A DNA stretch of 64,000 nucleotides from CAVQBJ01 sp963724405 (GTDB taxonomy: Bacteria; Actinomycetota; Thermoleophilia; Solirubrobacterales; Solirubrobacteraceae). Location of the stretch: contig CAVRUQ010000003.1 in the NCBI GenBank assembly GCA_963724405.1, positions 744,001 through 808,000 on the forward strand, read 5' to 3'. Positions 1 to 8,709 of the stretch are shown piece by piece. A model generated the notes under the pieces. It had not been told where the DNA came from. It searched no databases and worked only from the letters and a program-made list of their open reading frames with translations. The position numbers were made by a program, and so were the translations under genes. Every line of letters starts with the position of its first letter. The stretch's first letter is position 1.

Positions 1-704
1 GCGGTGGGCGGCACCGCGCCGGCCACGAGGAGGTCGTGATCACCGAGCACCGGATACACGGGAGCTCGCAGGCCCTCCGCGTCGAACGGTGCGAGCGCGG
101 CTGCCAGCAACCCGGGGTGGCGAGGGGCGTCGATGTCGGGGCGGTAGTAGAACGGGTCGGGATCCGCCGCGGACTGCACGCCCACGTAAGGGCCAGCGCC
201 GCTGACCCGCCGTACACGCCCTCCGGCGAGAATGCGCAGGGCCTGCTCGAGCTCGTTGGCTTGAGCGTTGTCGATGAGATCGCCGCCTTGGATCACCACG
301 TCCGGCGCGAAGGCGTTGACCGCCGCGACCGCGCCGCCGAGGACCTGCGCGGTCAGCGCCTCCTGGGGCCGGAACGTCGAGGTGAACGGAGGTCCGAGGC
401 GGTCGAGAAAGGGAACGCGGGCGGGCGATTGCGCGTCGAGCACGTGGGCGTCGGTCAGGTGGGCGATGCTCGCGACCCGCTCGCCCAGGCGCGTCAAAGG
501 AGCGAGGTCGGTGCGATCGATGAGCGCGACCCCCGGACCCACCGACAGCGATCCGTCTCCAGATGGATCGGTCCACGCCGAGTCGAGCGTTGAGCCGCTG
601 CGCGTCGGACTGGCGCTCCGCGCCCCACACCCGGCCAGCGCGATGGCCGCCCCGCCGAGGCCAAGCTCGACGAGCGCGCGGCGGCGTGTCAGGCTGCGCG
701 TCAT
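1..704 (-). CDS. Metallophosphoesterase, exported, truncated by window edge
   Basis: The frame opens with an ATG at 704 and runs off the left edge, so only about 234 residues are seen. The N-terminus has a basic stretch (RSLTRRRALVEL), a short hydrophobic core and an AGCGA lipobox-like end, so a Tat-type or lipoprotein signal is likely. Calcineurin-like metal-binding motifs follow: LTDAHV, GGDLIDN and LGDHD. The family hydrolyses phosphoesters using two metal ions; the substrate is unknown. The start codon overlaps the stop of the upstream ABC exporter gene by 4 bp (ATGA), so the two are translationally coupled. The third canonical element (GNH-like) appears as LGDHDLL. The C-terminal part of the active site lies outside the window. 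Confidence 0.75.
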   Translation of the reverse strand, partial: MTRSLTRRRALVELGLGGAAIALAGCGARSASPTRSGSTLDSAWTDPSGDGSLSVGPGVALIDRTDLAPLTRLGERVASIAHLTDAHVLDAQSPARVPFLDRLGPPFTSTFRPQEALTAQVLGGAVAAVNAFAPDVVIQGGDLIDNAQANELEQALRILAGGRVRRVSGAGPYVGVQSAADPDPFYYRPDIDAPRHPGLLAAALAPFDAEGLRAPVYPVLGDHDLLVAGAVPPT

Positions 705-3700
705 GTCGGCAGGCCGGAGACGATTGGCTCGCGCGCGGCCTGGCGCGAGACCCAGGCGACGGCGCCGGCGGCCAGCGTGACGAGCCCGAGCAGCACGACC
801 GCGATCACGTCGGCGTCGGCACCGAGCGACAGCGATGCGTAGTGGACGGCGATGCTCGCCATGCTCGGGCCCAGCACCAGGCGCTCGAGTGCGATTCCCA
901 CGAGCGCGGCCGGCAGGACGACCGCGGCTGCCGCGCCGGCGAGGAGCTTTGCTACGGAACCTCGTCCGGCCCCGTACGCGCGCAGGACGGCGATCGTGGC
1001 GCGACGTTCACTGGCGGTCAGTGCGAGTGCCTGGACGAGCGTGTACAGGCACACGAGGCCATCGACGAACGCAACTGCGCGCAGGATCGCCGTCAGCGCG
1101 CTGACGAGCGATTGACCTCGACCGGTGACCGTGCTCGTGGCGTTGACGCTCGCCCCCAGGTCCGTCAGCTCTGCGGACACCGTCCCCGCGCTCGCCCCCG
1201 AGTTCAACCGCACAGCGATCTGCTCAGGGGCGAACGGATCGCTCGCGAGCAGCCCGGCCGCCGGGACATAGGCGACGCGACCGTCATGGTCGAGGGAGCT
1301 GACCGTACCGACGACTCCAAACCGCGCGTCGGAGCCCGAGGGCAGGGCGAGGACGAGCGTCGAGCCCGGGCTGAGCCCGAGCACCTGGGCCAGCCCGACG
1401 CCGACCTCGGCCTCGCGGTCACCGCGCAGCCGCCGGCCGCTGGCCAGCGGCGGGGCCTCGAAGCGCGTGTGATCGCCCGGGTAGGCGATGACGTCGATCG
1501 TCTCGCCCAACGCGAACGAGTCTGCTGCCGTCAGCTCGTAGCGCACCTGCGCATCGGCCACGCCCGGCAGCGCGCGAACGCGTGCCGTCGCGGAAGCCGG
1601 CAGCGAAGCCAAGAGCTGATAGCGCTCGCCAAGCGCGCTGGGATCGTTCTGGAGCACGCTCAGCTCGGACGCCAGAGCGAGCATGAGCAGGATGAAGGCG
1701 GTCGATGTCCCGAGCACCGCTAGCGTGGCGGCGAGCCGCGCGCGCCGGGCCGTCGCGAGACGCACGCCGAGCCCGAGCAGCCCGGCCGACCGACGGCGTA
1801 AGCCGCCGCCCGCTCGCAGCTCGGCGCCTCGCAGCAGCGCGATCGGCGGCCGCGCGGTCGCACGCCAGGACGGCCAGGCCGTCACCGCCACCGGAATTGC
1901 CACGGCAAGCAGCCAACAGCCGGCAAGCGGGAGCGCCAGGGCGCCGCCTGGCGCGCGCTCGTTGAGCAGGTTCAGCAACGAGCGGCTCGGGCCCGCGGCC
2001 GCCAGGACGCCGACGAGCACGCCCGCCGTGGCCGCTGGGACGGCGACGAGCGCGGCCTCGGCCGCGCTGAGCGAGGCGATTCGTCCGCGCGTGGCGCCCA
2101 CCGCCCGGCGCACCCCGAGCGTGACGAGCTGCCGCTGCACTTCTGCCCGGGCCGACGCGGCAAGCATGACGGCCGCGGTAAGCAGGGCAATGAGCGAGAG
2201 GGCGACGAGCAGGTCGATCACGATGCCGGCGGCCTGATCGACGAGTATGCGTACGCCTTCGCGGGTGACGAAGCTCAGGTCATGCAAGCCGTACGTGGAC
2301 TCACGGGCCTGTGCGAGGAGCACGTTCAGGTTGGCCTGGTTGCGAGCCCACAGCAGCACCTCGTTGACGCGCGGGTCGGGATCGTCGCGGTACGGCAAGG
2401 GGAGTCCGGCTCGGGAGATGTACACGCGCGGCGCGGCCAACGGGTAGGCGACATTGTCCGGCGACTCCGTGATCCCGACGACGTGCTGCAAGCCGAGGCC
2501 CTCGACGTACAGCCTCGAGCCGGGACGCAACTCCCAGGCGCTCGCCACCCCCTGCTCGACGAGCACTTCCCCGGGACTCGTCCCGAGATCGTGCCCGGCC
2601 AGGAGCGCGTAGCCACGCCGCCCCGGGCTGAGCACCTCGATGACGCCGTTGCCGGCGTGATGACCGCGTGTGCCGAAGTGGGCATTGGTTGCCTCGAAGC
2701 GGAACGACGCCGCGGCCAGGTCGGGGAGGGCTCGAACCCTTCGCGCGACGCGGCTGAGCGGCTCGTCGTCGAAGCGCGCGATCACGTCGGGGAGGTCGGC
2801 GTCGCGGGCGCTGCGGGCGAAGCCGGTGCTCAGTCCATATCCGACGACGGTCGCCGTGGCCAGCATCGCGGCGGCGAGCGCGACGCCGGCGGCGCTGAGC
2901 ACGGCTCGGCGGCGGCGCGTCCGCAGCGAGCGGAGCGCCTCGACCCAGAGCGCGATCACCGGATGGTCCGGCCGGCCGGCGGAGCTCACGCCGAGCTCAT
3001 GGTCAGGACCCGCGCTCGCCAGCCGTCCGTCGACGAGATGGACGACGCGATCGGCCACCGCGGCGGTGTCACGCTCGTGCGTCACGACGACCACGGCGCG
3101 TCTCTGTGCGGTGAGGCCCCGGAGCAGCGCCAGCACGTCGGCGGCGGTGGACTGGTCCAGATTGCCGGTCGGCTCGTCGGCGAGGACGACGGCCGGATCG
3201 TTCACCAACGCGCGCGCGATGGCAAAGCGCTGCTGCTCGCCGCCCGACAGCTCGTGCGGAGCCCGGTCGGCAACCGCGCGTACGCCCAGATCATCGATCA
3301 GCTCCCGTGCACGCTGTCCGCCTCCCTTCGGCGCCCCGGGCAGACGCGTGGGCAGGAGCACGTTCTCCTCGCCGCTCAGCTCTTCAACCAGCGCAAACGA
3401 CTGGAAGACGAAGCCGACTCGGCGCAGCCGGATCTGCGCCAGCGCCCGGTCCGAGACACCGGTCATGGGCTCGTGGCAGATCTCCACGCTGCCGGCGTCG
3501 GGACGATCCAGGCCGCCGAGGAGGTGCAGCAGCGTGGACTTGCCCGAACCGGATCGACCGAACACGGCCACGAGCTCGCCGACCGCGACATCGAAGTCCA
3601 GTCCCTCGAGCACGTGCCGTGCTCCGCGACCGTGCCCGACGCGCTTGGACAGCCCGCGCGCGCTCAGTGCGAATGTGTTGCGCGCAGGTGTCCGGCCGCT

Positions 3701-3736
3701 CTCCGGCGTCGCTGATGACCGGCGCGGATCGACCAC
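701..3736 (-). CDS. MacB/LolD-type ABC exporter, ATPase fused to two FtsX permease domains
   Basis: A single 1011-residue chain. The N-terminal ATPase has Walker A GRSGSGKST (60-68), signature LSGGEQQR (163-170) and Walker B VVLADEPTGNLD (from 183), followed by a VVTHE switch region. After about residue 265 come two FtsX-like permease halves with hydrophobic bundles around 280-300, 500-620, 660-680 and 880-1000 and extracytoplasmic loops between them. Family members drive mechanotransmission or lipoprotein/peptide export rather than classic uptake. Most actinobacteria encode the ATPase and permease separately; the fusion makes a self-contained exporter. The GTG start at 3736 lies 6 nt downstream of a TACGAT -10 box. 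The exported phosphoesterase downstream overlaps it, so both may work at the cell envelope. Confidence 0.88.
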   Translation of the reverse strand: MVDPRRSSATPESGRTPARNTFALSARGLSKRVGHGRGARHVLEGLDFDVAVGELVAVFGRSGSGKSTLLHLLGGLDRPDAGSVEICHEPMTGVSDRALAQIRLRRVGFVFQSFALVEELSGEENVLLPTRLPGAPKGGGQRARELIDDLGVRAVADRAPHELSGGEQQRFAIARALVNDPAVVLADEPTGNLDQSTAADVLALLRGLTAQRRAVVVVTHERDTAAVADRVVHLVDGRLASAGPDHELGVSSAGRPDHPVIALWVEALRSLRTRRRRAVLSAAGVALAAAMLATATVVGYGLSTGFARSARDADLPDVIARFDDEPLSRVARRVRALPDLAAASFRFEATNAHFGTRGHHAGNGVIEVLSPGRRGYALLAGHDLGTSPGEVLVEQGVASAWELRPGSRLYVEGLGLQHVVGITESPDNVAYPLAAPRVYISRAGLPLPYRDDPDPRVNEVLLWARNQANLNVLLAQARESTYGLHDLSFVTREGVRILVDQAAGIVIDLLVALSLIALLTAAVMLAASARAEVQRQLVTLGVRRAVGATRGRIASLSAAEAALVAVPAATAGVLVGVLAAAGPSRSLLNLLNERAPGGALALPLAGCWLLAVAIPVAVTAWPSWRATARPPIALLRGAELRAGGGLRRRSAGLLGLGVRLATARRARLAATLAVLGTSTAFILLMLALASELSVLQNDPSALGERYQLLASLPASATARVRALPGVADAQVRYELTAADSFALGETIDVIAYPGDHTRFEAPPLASGRRLRGDREAEVGVGLAQVLGLSPGSTLVLALPSGSDARFGVVGTVSSLDHDGRVAYVPAAGLLASDPFAPEQIAVRLNSGASAGTVSAELTDLGASVNATSTVTGRGQSLVSALTAILRAVAFVDGLVCLYTLVQALALTASERRATIAVLRAYGAGRGSVAKLLAGAAAAVVLPAALVGIALERLVLGPSMASIAVHYASLSLGADADVIAVVLLGLVTLAAGAVAWVSRQAAREPIVSGLPT

Positions 3737-3742
3737 CCACGG

Positions 3743-3748
3743 ATCGTA
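3743..3748 (-). promoter_or_regulatory. -10 box (TACGAT), leaderless promoter of ABC exporter
   Basis: TACGAT lies 6 nt upstream of the GTG at 3736 and no Shine-Dalgarno is present, the geometry expected if transcription starts on the start codon. Confidence 0.5.
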
Positions 3749-3823
3749 CGCTCGGGTTCATTGCCGATTTCTAAAGCCGCAACTGTTCTCATTTCCGTAA
3801 TCGGCCCTCCCCCTCGCCGGCTC

Positions 3824-3829
3824 TAGGGT
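3824..3829 (+). promoter_or_regulatory. -10 box (TAGGGT), leaderless promoter of GT2 gene
   Basis: TAGGGT is 6 nt upstream of the ATG at 3836, with no Shine-Dalgarno between them. It is one of two divergent promoters in the 3737-3835 gap. Confidence 0.5.
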
Positions 3830-3835
3830 CTGGCC

Positions 3836-4480
3836 ATGATCGACCTCGTGTTACCCGTGCTCAACGAGGCGGCGGCACTCCCGGCCGTGCTGGCGTCGGT
3901 TCCACCCGGGTACCGGGCGATCGTCGTGGATAACGGCTCGACCGACGGCTCCCCGCGCCTGGCGGGCTCGCTCGGAGCCGAGGTCGTGCTCGAACCGTGC
4001 CGGGGCTTCGGTGCTGCCTGCCACGCCGGGCTCGAGCATGCGACAGCCGAGGTGGTGTGCTTCATGGATTGCGACGGCTCGCTGCACGGCGGGGATCTCG
4101 ACCGGGTTACCGGCCCGGTGCTTGCCGGCGAAGCGGATCTCGTGCTGGGGGCGCGCCAATCCGAGCGCGGCGCGATGCCTCTGCACGCTCAGCTGGGCAA
4201 CGCCGTGCTCACCCGGATCCTGCGGCGCCGGATCGGCACGTCGCTGAGCGACCTCGGCCCCATGCGCGCGGCCCGGCGCGAGATGCTGATCGACCTCGAC
4301 CTGCGCGATCGGCGCTTCGGCTGGCCGCTGGAGATGGTCCTCCGTGCCGGCGAGGCCGGCTGGCGGATCGCCGAACGGCCCGTCGCCTACCGGCCCCGCA
4401 GCGGACGTTCCAAGGTCACCGGAACGGTTCGCGGCACCGCGCGCACGGTTCAGGACATGACCGGGGTGCTGCGCTCGTGA
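3836..4480 (+). CDS. Family 2 glycosyltransferase (DPM1-like)
   Basis: A 214-residue GT-A protein with no membrane anchor. It begins MIDLVLPVLNEA (nucleotide-binding strand), has VVDNGSTDGS and the metal-binding segment FMDCDGS (DxD-like). It then shows GARQSERGAMP and a C-terminal YRPRSGRSKV segment, as in dolichol/polyprenyl-phosphate hexosyltransferases. It should transfer a sugar from a nucleotide sugar to a lipid or small acceptor in the cytoplasm. The stop overlaps the GTG start of the epimerase gene (GTGA), so the two are coupled and may act on the same sugar. It resembles the short GT2 proteins often found beside DUF2064 proteins. Confidence 0.85.
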   Translation: MIDLVLPVLNEAAALPAVLASVPPGYRAIVVDNGSTDGSPRLAGSLGAEVVLEPCRGFGAACHAGLEHATAEVVCFMDCDGSLHGGDLDRVTGPVLAGEADLVLGARQSERGAMPLHAQLGNAVLTRILRRRIGTSLSDLGPMRAARREMLIDLDLRDRRFGWPLEMVLRAGEAGWRIAERPVAYRPRSGRSKVTGTVRGTARTVQDMTGVLRS

Positions 4481-5538
4481 TCCTCGTTACGGGAGGCGCC
4501 GGCTTCATCGGCTCACACGTTGTGGACGACCTGTTGGCCGCGGGTCACCGCGTCCGGATACTGGATTCACTCGACCCCTCGGCGCACGCGGGTAGGCCGG
4601 ATTACCTGCCGGCGGATGCCGAGCTGCTCGTCGGCGACGTACGCGACGAGGCTACCGTCGCCCGCGCGGTCCGTGGGATCGATCACGTATGCCATCAAGC
4701 CGGGCGCGTGGGCCTGGAGCCGCGCTTCGGGGATGCCCCGCTGTACGTCGACCACAACGACCGTGGCACCGCGGTCCTGCTCACGGCGCTCAGCGCGGCG
4801 GGGTTTGACGGTCGTCTCGTGCTCGCGAGCAGCATGGTCGTCTATGGCGAGGGCCGCTACGCCTGCGATGAGCACGGCATCATGCGGCCCGGCGTCCGAC
4901 GACCCGAACACCTGCAGGCCGGGCGGTTCGAGCCGCCGTGCCCGAGCTGCGGCGCCGCGCTGCAGCCGCAGCCGGTCCCCGAGGACGCGCCGCTCGATCC
5001 GCGCAACGTCTACGCGGCGACCAAGGTTCATCAGGAGCACCTGGCCGGTGTGTTCGCCCGCGCGACCGGCGCATCGGTCACCGCGCTGCGCTACCACAAC
5101 GTCTTCGGTCCGCGGATGCCTCGCGACAGCACCTACGCCGGCGTGGCCTCCTTTTTCATCAGCTCGATCCGAGCTGGCGAGGCGCCGCGCGTGTTCGAGG
5201 ACGGCGGACAGCTACGCGACTTCGTTCACGTGCGCGATGTCGCACGGGCGAACACACGAGCACTGTGCGCGACGGAGCCGATCCCCGGAGCGTTCAACGT
5301 TTGCAGCGGGACGCCGCGTAGCGTCGGTCAGCTTGCGCTGGCGCTGACCAGCGCCGCCGGGGAGGACTCCGCCCCACCGATCTTCACCGGCGAGTTCCGC
5401 GCCGGCGACGTGCGCCATGTGTTCGCCGCCCCGCAGCGGGCGGCGGCCGTGCTCGGGTTCCGCGCTCGCGAGGACTTCGTTCGCGCGATCAGAGAGTTCG
5501 CCGCCGCTCCGCTGCGAGACGCCGTGGGCCGGCGATGA
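4477..5538 (+). CDS. NAD-dependent epimerase/dehydratase (extended SDR)
   Basis: 353 residues from the GTG at 4477. A Rossmann motif TGGAGFIGSH is at the very N-terminus. The catalytic region has S-S-M-V-V-Y-G and YAATKVHQEH (YxxxK is Y-A-A-T-K), typical of UDP-sugar epimerases. An internal CPSC...-type segment (EPPCPSCGAAL, about residue 150) is inserted before the catalytic Tyr; it occurs in some actinobacterial members and could bind metal through further ligands. It ends one base before the stop of the convergent decayed histidine kinase. The sugar substrate cannot be told from sequence. Confidence 0.88.
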   Translation: MILVTGGAGFIGSHVVDDLLAAGHRVRILDSLDPSAHAGRPDYLPADAELLVGDVRDEATVARAVRGIDHVCHQAGRVGLEPRFGDAPLYVDHNDRGTAVLLTALSAAGFDGRLVLASSMVVYGEGRYACDEHGIMRPGVRRPEHLQAGRFEPPCPSCGAALQPQPVPEDAPLDPRNVYAATKVHQEHLAGVFARATGASVTALRYHNVFGPRMPRDSTYAGVASFFISSIRAGEAPRVFEDGGQLRDFVHVRDVARANTRALCATEPIPGAFNVCSGTPRSVGQLALALTSAAGEDSAPPIFTGEFRAGDVRHVFAAPQRAAAVLGFRAREDFVRAIREFAAAPLRDAVGRR

Positions 5539-5833
5539 TCAGACGGAGGCCGGAAGGCTGAAGCGCACGCGGGTGCCGACCGTCGCCTCCGGGAGCCGCA
5601 TGCGCCCGCCGTATACGTCGACGATGGCCGGGGAGACCGCCAGCCCAACGAGCGCGCTCCTCGGCGTCGAGGGCGACCACCATCCGCTCGATGTCGTCGG
5701 CCACCGCGGAGAGCTCATCGCCGCCGTGCGTCGCCAGGCTTACCGGTCCACAACCGGCGCCGACGGTCTGGAGCCCGCCGCGCAGCTGCTCGATGTCGGC
5801 GATCGTTCCTCCGCGAACGGAGCTCCAGCTCAC
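5539..5833 (-). pseudogene. Histidine kinase remnant (HAMP plus C-terminal tip of HATPase)
   Basis: It starts with a GTG overlapping the regulator stop (GTGA at 5830-5833), as in an intact two-component operon. About 55 codons resemble a HAMP region (ADIEQLRGGLQTV, then GDELSAVADDIERMVVALDAEE). At about 5660 the frame changes and the sequence jumps to the end of a HATPase domain: LVGLAVSPAIVDVYGGRM, then VGTRVRFSLP and a stop at 5539. The sensor, membrane helices, His box, N-box and G1 box are all missing. About 98 codons remain of an expected 350 or more. A DNA deletion plus frameshift explains this; no kinase function can remain. Confidence 0.8.
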
Positions 5834-6262
5834 GGCGTGAACCGGTAGCCGTAACCCCGCACCGTCTGCAGATAGCGAGGCCGTTCGGGGTCGGCCTCGA
5901 TCTTCTGGCGCAGCCGGCGTGTGTGCACGGTGACGGTCGAGGTGTCGGAGTAGAACGAATAGCGCCACACCCGATCCATCAGCTCGCTGCGGGTGAACGC
6001 CTGGCCCGGCCGGCGGGCGAGAAATACCAGCAGCTCGAACTCCCGCTGGGTGAGCGAGGCCTCTCGGCCGGCCACGAACACACGACGACAGGTCGGCTCG
6101 ATCGGGGCGCTGGCTGCGTACCTGGGCGAGAGCGCCGCTCCCGTTGGCCGCCGTGCGAACGTCGTATCTAGCGAGGGCGAGATAGCGAGAGACGACTTCG
6201 ACGATCGTCGGCTCGTCATCGACGACGAGCAGGGAGCCGCGCGAATGTCGCGGTGACGCCAC
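5830..6262 (-). pseudogene. OmpR/PhoB-type response regulator remnant
   Basis: From a likely GTG at 6262 the frame encodes the first half of a receiver domain (LLVVDDEPTIVEVVSRYLA, then VRTAANGSGALA). The phospho-acceptor Asp strand and the rest of the receiver are missing. After a frame change near 6110-6125 a complete winged-helix domain follows in another frame (GREASLTQREFELLVFLARR, YSDTSTVTVHTRRLRQKI, GYGYRFTP). The total of 433 nt is not a multiple of three and is about 260 nt short of a normal gene. It sits inside the sugar/methyltransferase cluster, which suggests a lost regulator of that cluster. Confidence 0.82.
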
Positions 6263-6350
6263 GCTGGCATTGTCGCAAGCGCCGCCCGGCGGCCGGCCGG
6301 GAGCGTGCGTTGTTTCGCATTCGGTAATGGAATCGACGCGCTGAGGCGCA

Positions 6351-6356
6351 TATGTT
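6351..6356 (+). promoter_or_regulatory. -10 box (TATGTT), promoter of DUF2064 gene
   Basis: TATGTT ends 8 nt before the ATG at 6365 and supports that start over the longer upstream reading; no Shine-Dalgarno is visible. Confidence 0.45.
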
Positions 6357-6364
6357 CGGGCCTC

Positions 6365-7039
6365 ATGACGCGGCGGCCATCCCGTGAGCGAGTCAGTGAG
6401 CCGTCGACCAGCTCGGGGGCGATCATCGTCCTGGCCAAGCAGCCGTCGCCCGGAGCCGTCAAGACACGGCTGTGTCCGCCCTGCTCGCCCGAGCAGGCGG
6501 CGGCGGTGGCCGAGGCAGCACTCATCGACACGCTCGACACCGTGGCGTCGACCGGCGCCGCCCGCAAGGTGCTGGTGTTGGAGGGAGAGGCGGGGGACTG
6601 GCTGCCGGAGGGGATCGCCGTCCGGCACCAGCGTGGCCAGGGGCTGGCGGAGCGAATCGCGGCGGCATTCGCCGATGTCGGCGGTCCGGCGCTGCTCATC
6701 GGGATGGACACCCCGCAGCTCACTGCGCAGGCGCTCGACCGAGCGCTGGCAATCCTCGGCCGACCGGACGTCGACGCCATCCTGGGACGCAGCGACGACG
6801 GCGGCTACTGGGCCATCGGGTTGATGACCGCTCGCGCGGCGGTGTTCCGCGACGTCCCGATGAGCCGGGCGGATACCGGCGCTCGGCAACGCGCCCGGCT
6901 GCTGAAACTCGGGCTGCGGACGGTCGAGCTGCCACGGCTGCGCGACGTCGACCAGATCGAGGACGCGCGCGCCGTCGCGGCGCTCATCCCACATTCGCGC
7001 TTTGCCGCCAGCGTCCAGGCGATCGCGCGGGCGGCATGA
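6365..7039 (+). CDS. DUF2064 (TIGR04282-type) nucleotidyl/glycosyltransferase-like protein
   Basis: 224 residues from the ATG at 6365. It has the GT-A-like N-terminal pattern IIVLAKQPSPGAVKTRL, then LLIGMDTPQL (acidic strand) and GRSDDGGYWAIGL. The last motif is diagnostic of the DUF2064 family, which is related to MobA/CofC nucleotidyltransferases. Its biochemical activity is not established. The stop overlaps the ATG of the methyltransferase gene (ATGA), so both are co-translated. In other genomes such proteins commonly sit beside short GT2 proteins, as here at 3836. Confidence 0.8.
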   Translation: MTRRPSRERVSEPSTSSGAIIVLAKQPSPGAVKTRLCPPCSPEQAAAVAEAALIDTLDTVASTGAARKVLVLEGEAGDWLPEGIAVRHQRGQGLAERIAAAFADVGGPALLIGMDTPQLTAQALDRALAILGRPDVDAILGRSDDGGYWAIGLMTARAAVFRDVPMSRADTGARQRARLLKLGLRTVELPRLRDVDQIEDARAVAALIPHSRFAASVQAIARAA

Positions 7040-7710
7040 CTGACCCCGCCCTGCGGCTCTACGAATCCGGGCTCGACCGAGCAGATGGCAGTCCCGAGAT
7101 CGATCGTCTGGTCGCCCGGCTATCGGACGGCAGCGCGGTTGTGCTCCCGCTCGAGCGCTGGCTGGGGCCGGTGACGGCGAGTGACCGCGCGGTGCTCGAT
7201 CGCTGCCGAGGTCCGGTGCTGGACGTCGGGTGCGGGCCCGGACGGCACGTGCACGCCCTCGCCCGCGCGGGCATCCTGGCCATGGGGGTCGACATCTCGC
7301 CCGTCGCCGTTGCACTCACCCGCCGGCGCGGAGCACACGCGGTCGAGGCCTCGGTCTTCGACCATCTGCCCGGTGCGGGCACGTGGCGCACGGCGCTGCT
7401 GCTGGACGGCAACATCGGAATCGGCGGTCACCCGCGCACGCTCCTGAGCCGGGTGGCCTCGTTGCTCAGCGACGATGGCGAAGCCCTCGTCGAGGCCGAG
7501 GGGCCCGGATCGCCGACGTTCTCGTGCACCGTTCGGCTCGAAGCCGGCGGGCGGCGGATCAGCGACCGGTTCGCGTGGGCACGGGTGGGCGTCGACGCGA
7601 TGGATCGGTTGGCCGCGGGGGCCGGCCTGCGGGTGCTCGAGCGCTGGGAGGACGAGCGGCGCTGGTTCGTGCGCATCGGCCGTACCCGGCGGGCAGCCGG
7701 ACAGCGGTGA
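7036..7710 (+). CDS. Class I SAM-dependent methyltransferase
   Basis: 224 residues. Motif I is VLDVGCGPGRHV (about residue 57), followed by MGVDISPVAV (acidic residue for the ribose) and a LLLDGNIGIGGHP segment in place of the usual motif IV. The domain is compact, with a C-terminal cap rich in Arg and Trp. It is coupled to the DUF2064 gene by a 4-bp overlap. The substrate is unknown; the neighbours suggest a sugar- or lipid-linked small molecule. It ends 27 bp before the convergent beta-propeller gene. Confidence 0.82.
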   Translation: MTDPALRLYESGLDRADGSPEIDRLVARLSDGSAVVLPLERWLGPVTASDRAVLDRCRGPVLDVGCGPGRHVHALARAGILAMGVDISPVAVALTRRRGAHAVEASVFDHLPGAGTWRTALLLDGNIGIGGHPRTLLSRVASLLSDDGEALVEAEGPGSPTFSCTVRLEAGGRRISDRFAWARVGVDAMDRLAAGAGLRVLERWEDERRWFVRIGRTRRAAGQR

Positions 7711-7737
7711 GCCGTGCCCGGCTCGACATCCCGACGC

Positions 7738-8709
7738 TTACCCCGGCGCGATGATCTGCAGGACCCCGTCGTCGCGACCGGCGACGAACACCCGGCCGCT
7801 GACGTCGTCGACTGCCACAGTGTTGGCCTGGCGCACGGTCGGCAGCATTCCGCTCACCGCGGTTTCCCAGCCGTTCAGCGTCACCTCGGCCAGCTCGTTG
7901 ATCCCGGGCAGCGTCACCCACAACCGGTCGCGTCGGGCGTCCAGGGCGATTCCATATGGCCCACCGGGGAGGTACAGGCGCCGGACGAGGTCCGGGTGTG
8001 GATCGAGCGAGAAGATGAGCAGCGCGTCGCCGCCCGTGTCAGCGACGAAGCAGTAGGCGGCGAGGCAGGCGACGTGGGTTGGTCCGACGCCGGCGGCGAC
8101 GCGTGCCAGGCGCCGCAACGTCGTTGTCGAGTACAGCTCGAGCACGCGCTGGCGGACCGCAACGACCGCCAGCAGTCCCTCGCCGTCGGCGGCCAGACCG
8201 CCCGGCTGCACGGCCACCGGAAACCGAGCCACCTCCCTGTCGCCCACGATCACCGACACGCTGTTGCCGAATTCGTTGCCCACGAACCAGCGACCGGCGT
8301 CCGCCACGGCCTCGTGAGGGCCGACGCCGACGGCGATGCTCGCGACGGTCGCGCCGGTGCGCGGCGCGACCGCTTGCAGACGCCGAACGCTCTCCTCTGG
8401 CACCAGGAACGGTCCGCCTGGGCCGGCGAGCGCCAGGTGCCGCGCCGCGCCCGCGAGCCTGACTTGCCGGAGCGCCACGCCGTCCTCGTCGCGCAACGCC
8501 AGACGGGCGGGACCGCGCAGGCCGACGGCCACCACTTCGTCCTCGGGGTCCACGGCCACGCCCTCGGGCTCGCGCCCCACGGGCACGACGCGCCCCGCCG
8601 GCTTCGCGGCGAGCGGCGGGGACACGGGCGGTTCGGCGGCCGGCGCGTAGCTGCTCACCGCCTCCGAGCCGCAGCCCGCCAGTGCGCAGACGAGGAGCGC
8701 CGCCGCCAT
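7738..8709 (-). CDS. YncE-like beta-propeller lipoprotein
   Basis: The frame is open to 8829, but the ATG at 8709 gives a clean lipoprotein signal (MAAALLVCALAGCGS, lipobox LAGC), so it is chosen here. The mature protein of about 310 residues has repeated propeller blades: EPEGVAVDPE, GPHEAVADAG, GPTHVACLA, GPYGIALDARRDRLWVT and ANTVAVDDVSGRVFVAG. Such proteins sit on the outer face of the membrane; their ligands are mostly unknown. Its ATG and that of the divergent membrane protein share the same CATG, so one of the two starts may need revision. It could be a binding partner for the membrane proteins of the cluster. Confidence 0.75.
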   Translation of the reverse strand: MAAALLVCALAGCGSEAVSSYAPAAEPPVSPPLAAKPAGRVVPVGREPEGVAVDPEDEVVAVGLRGPARLALRDEDGVALRQVRLAGAARHLALAGPGGPFLVPEESVRRLQAVAPRTGATVASIAVGVGPHEAVADAGRWFVGNEFGNSVSVIVGDREVARFPVAVQPGGLAADGEGLLAVVAVRQRVLELYSTTTLRRLARVAAGVGPTHVACLAAYCFVADTGGDALLIFSLDPHPDLVRRLYLPGGPYGIALDARRDRLWVTLPGINELAEVTLNGWETAVSGMLPTVRQANTVAVDDVSGRVFVAGRDDGVLQIIAPG

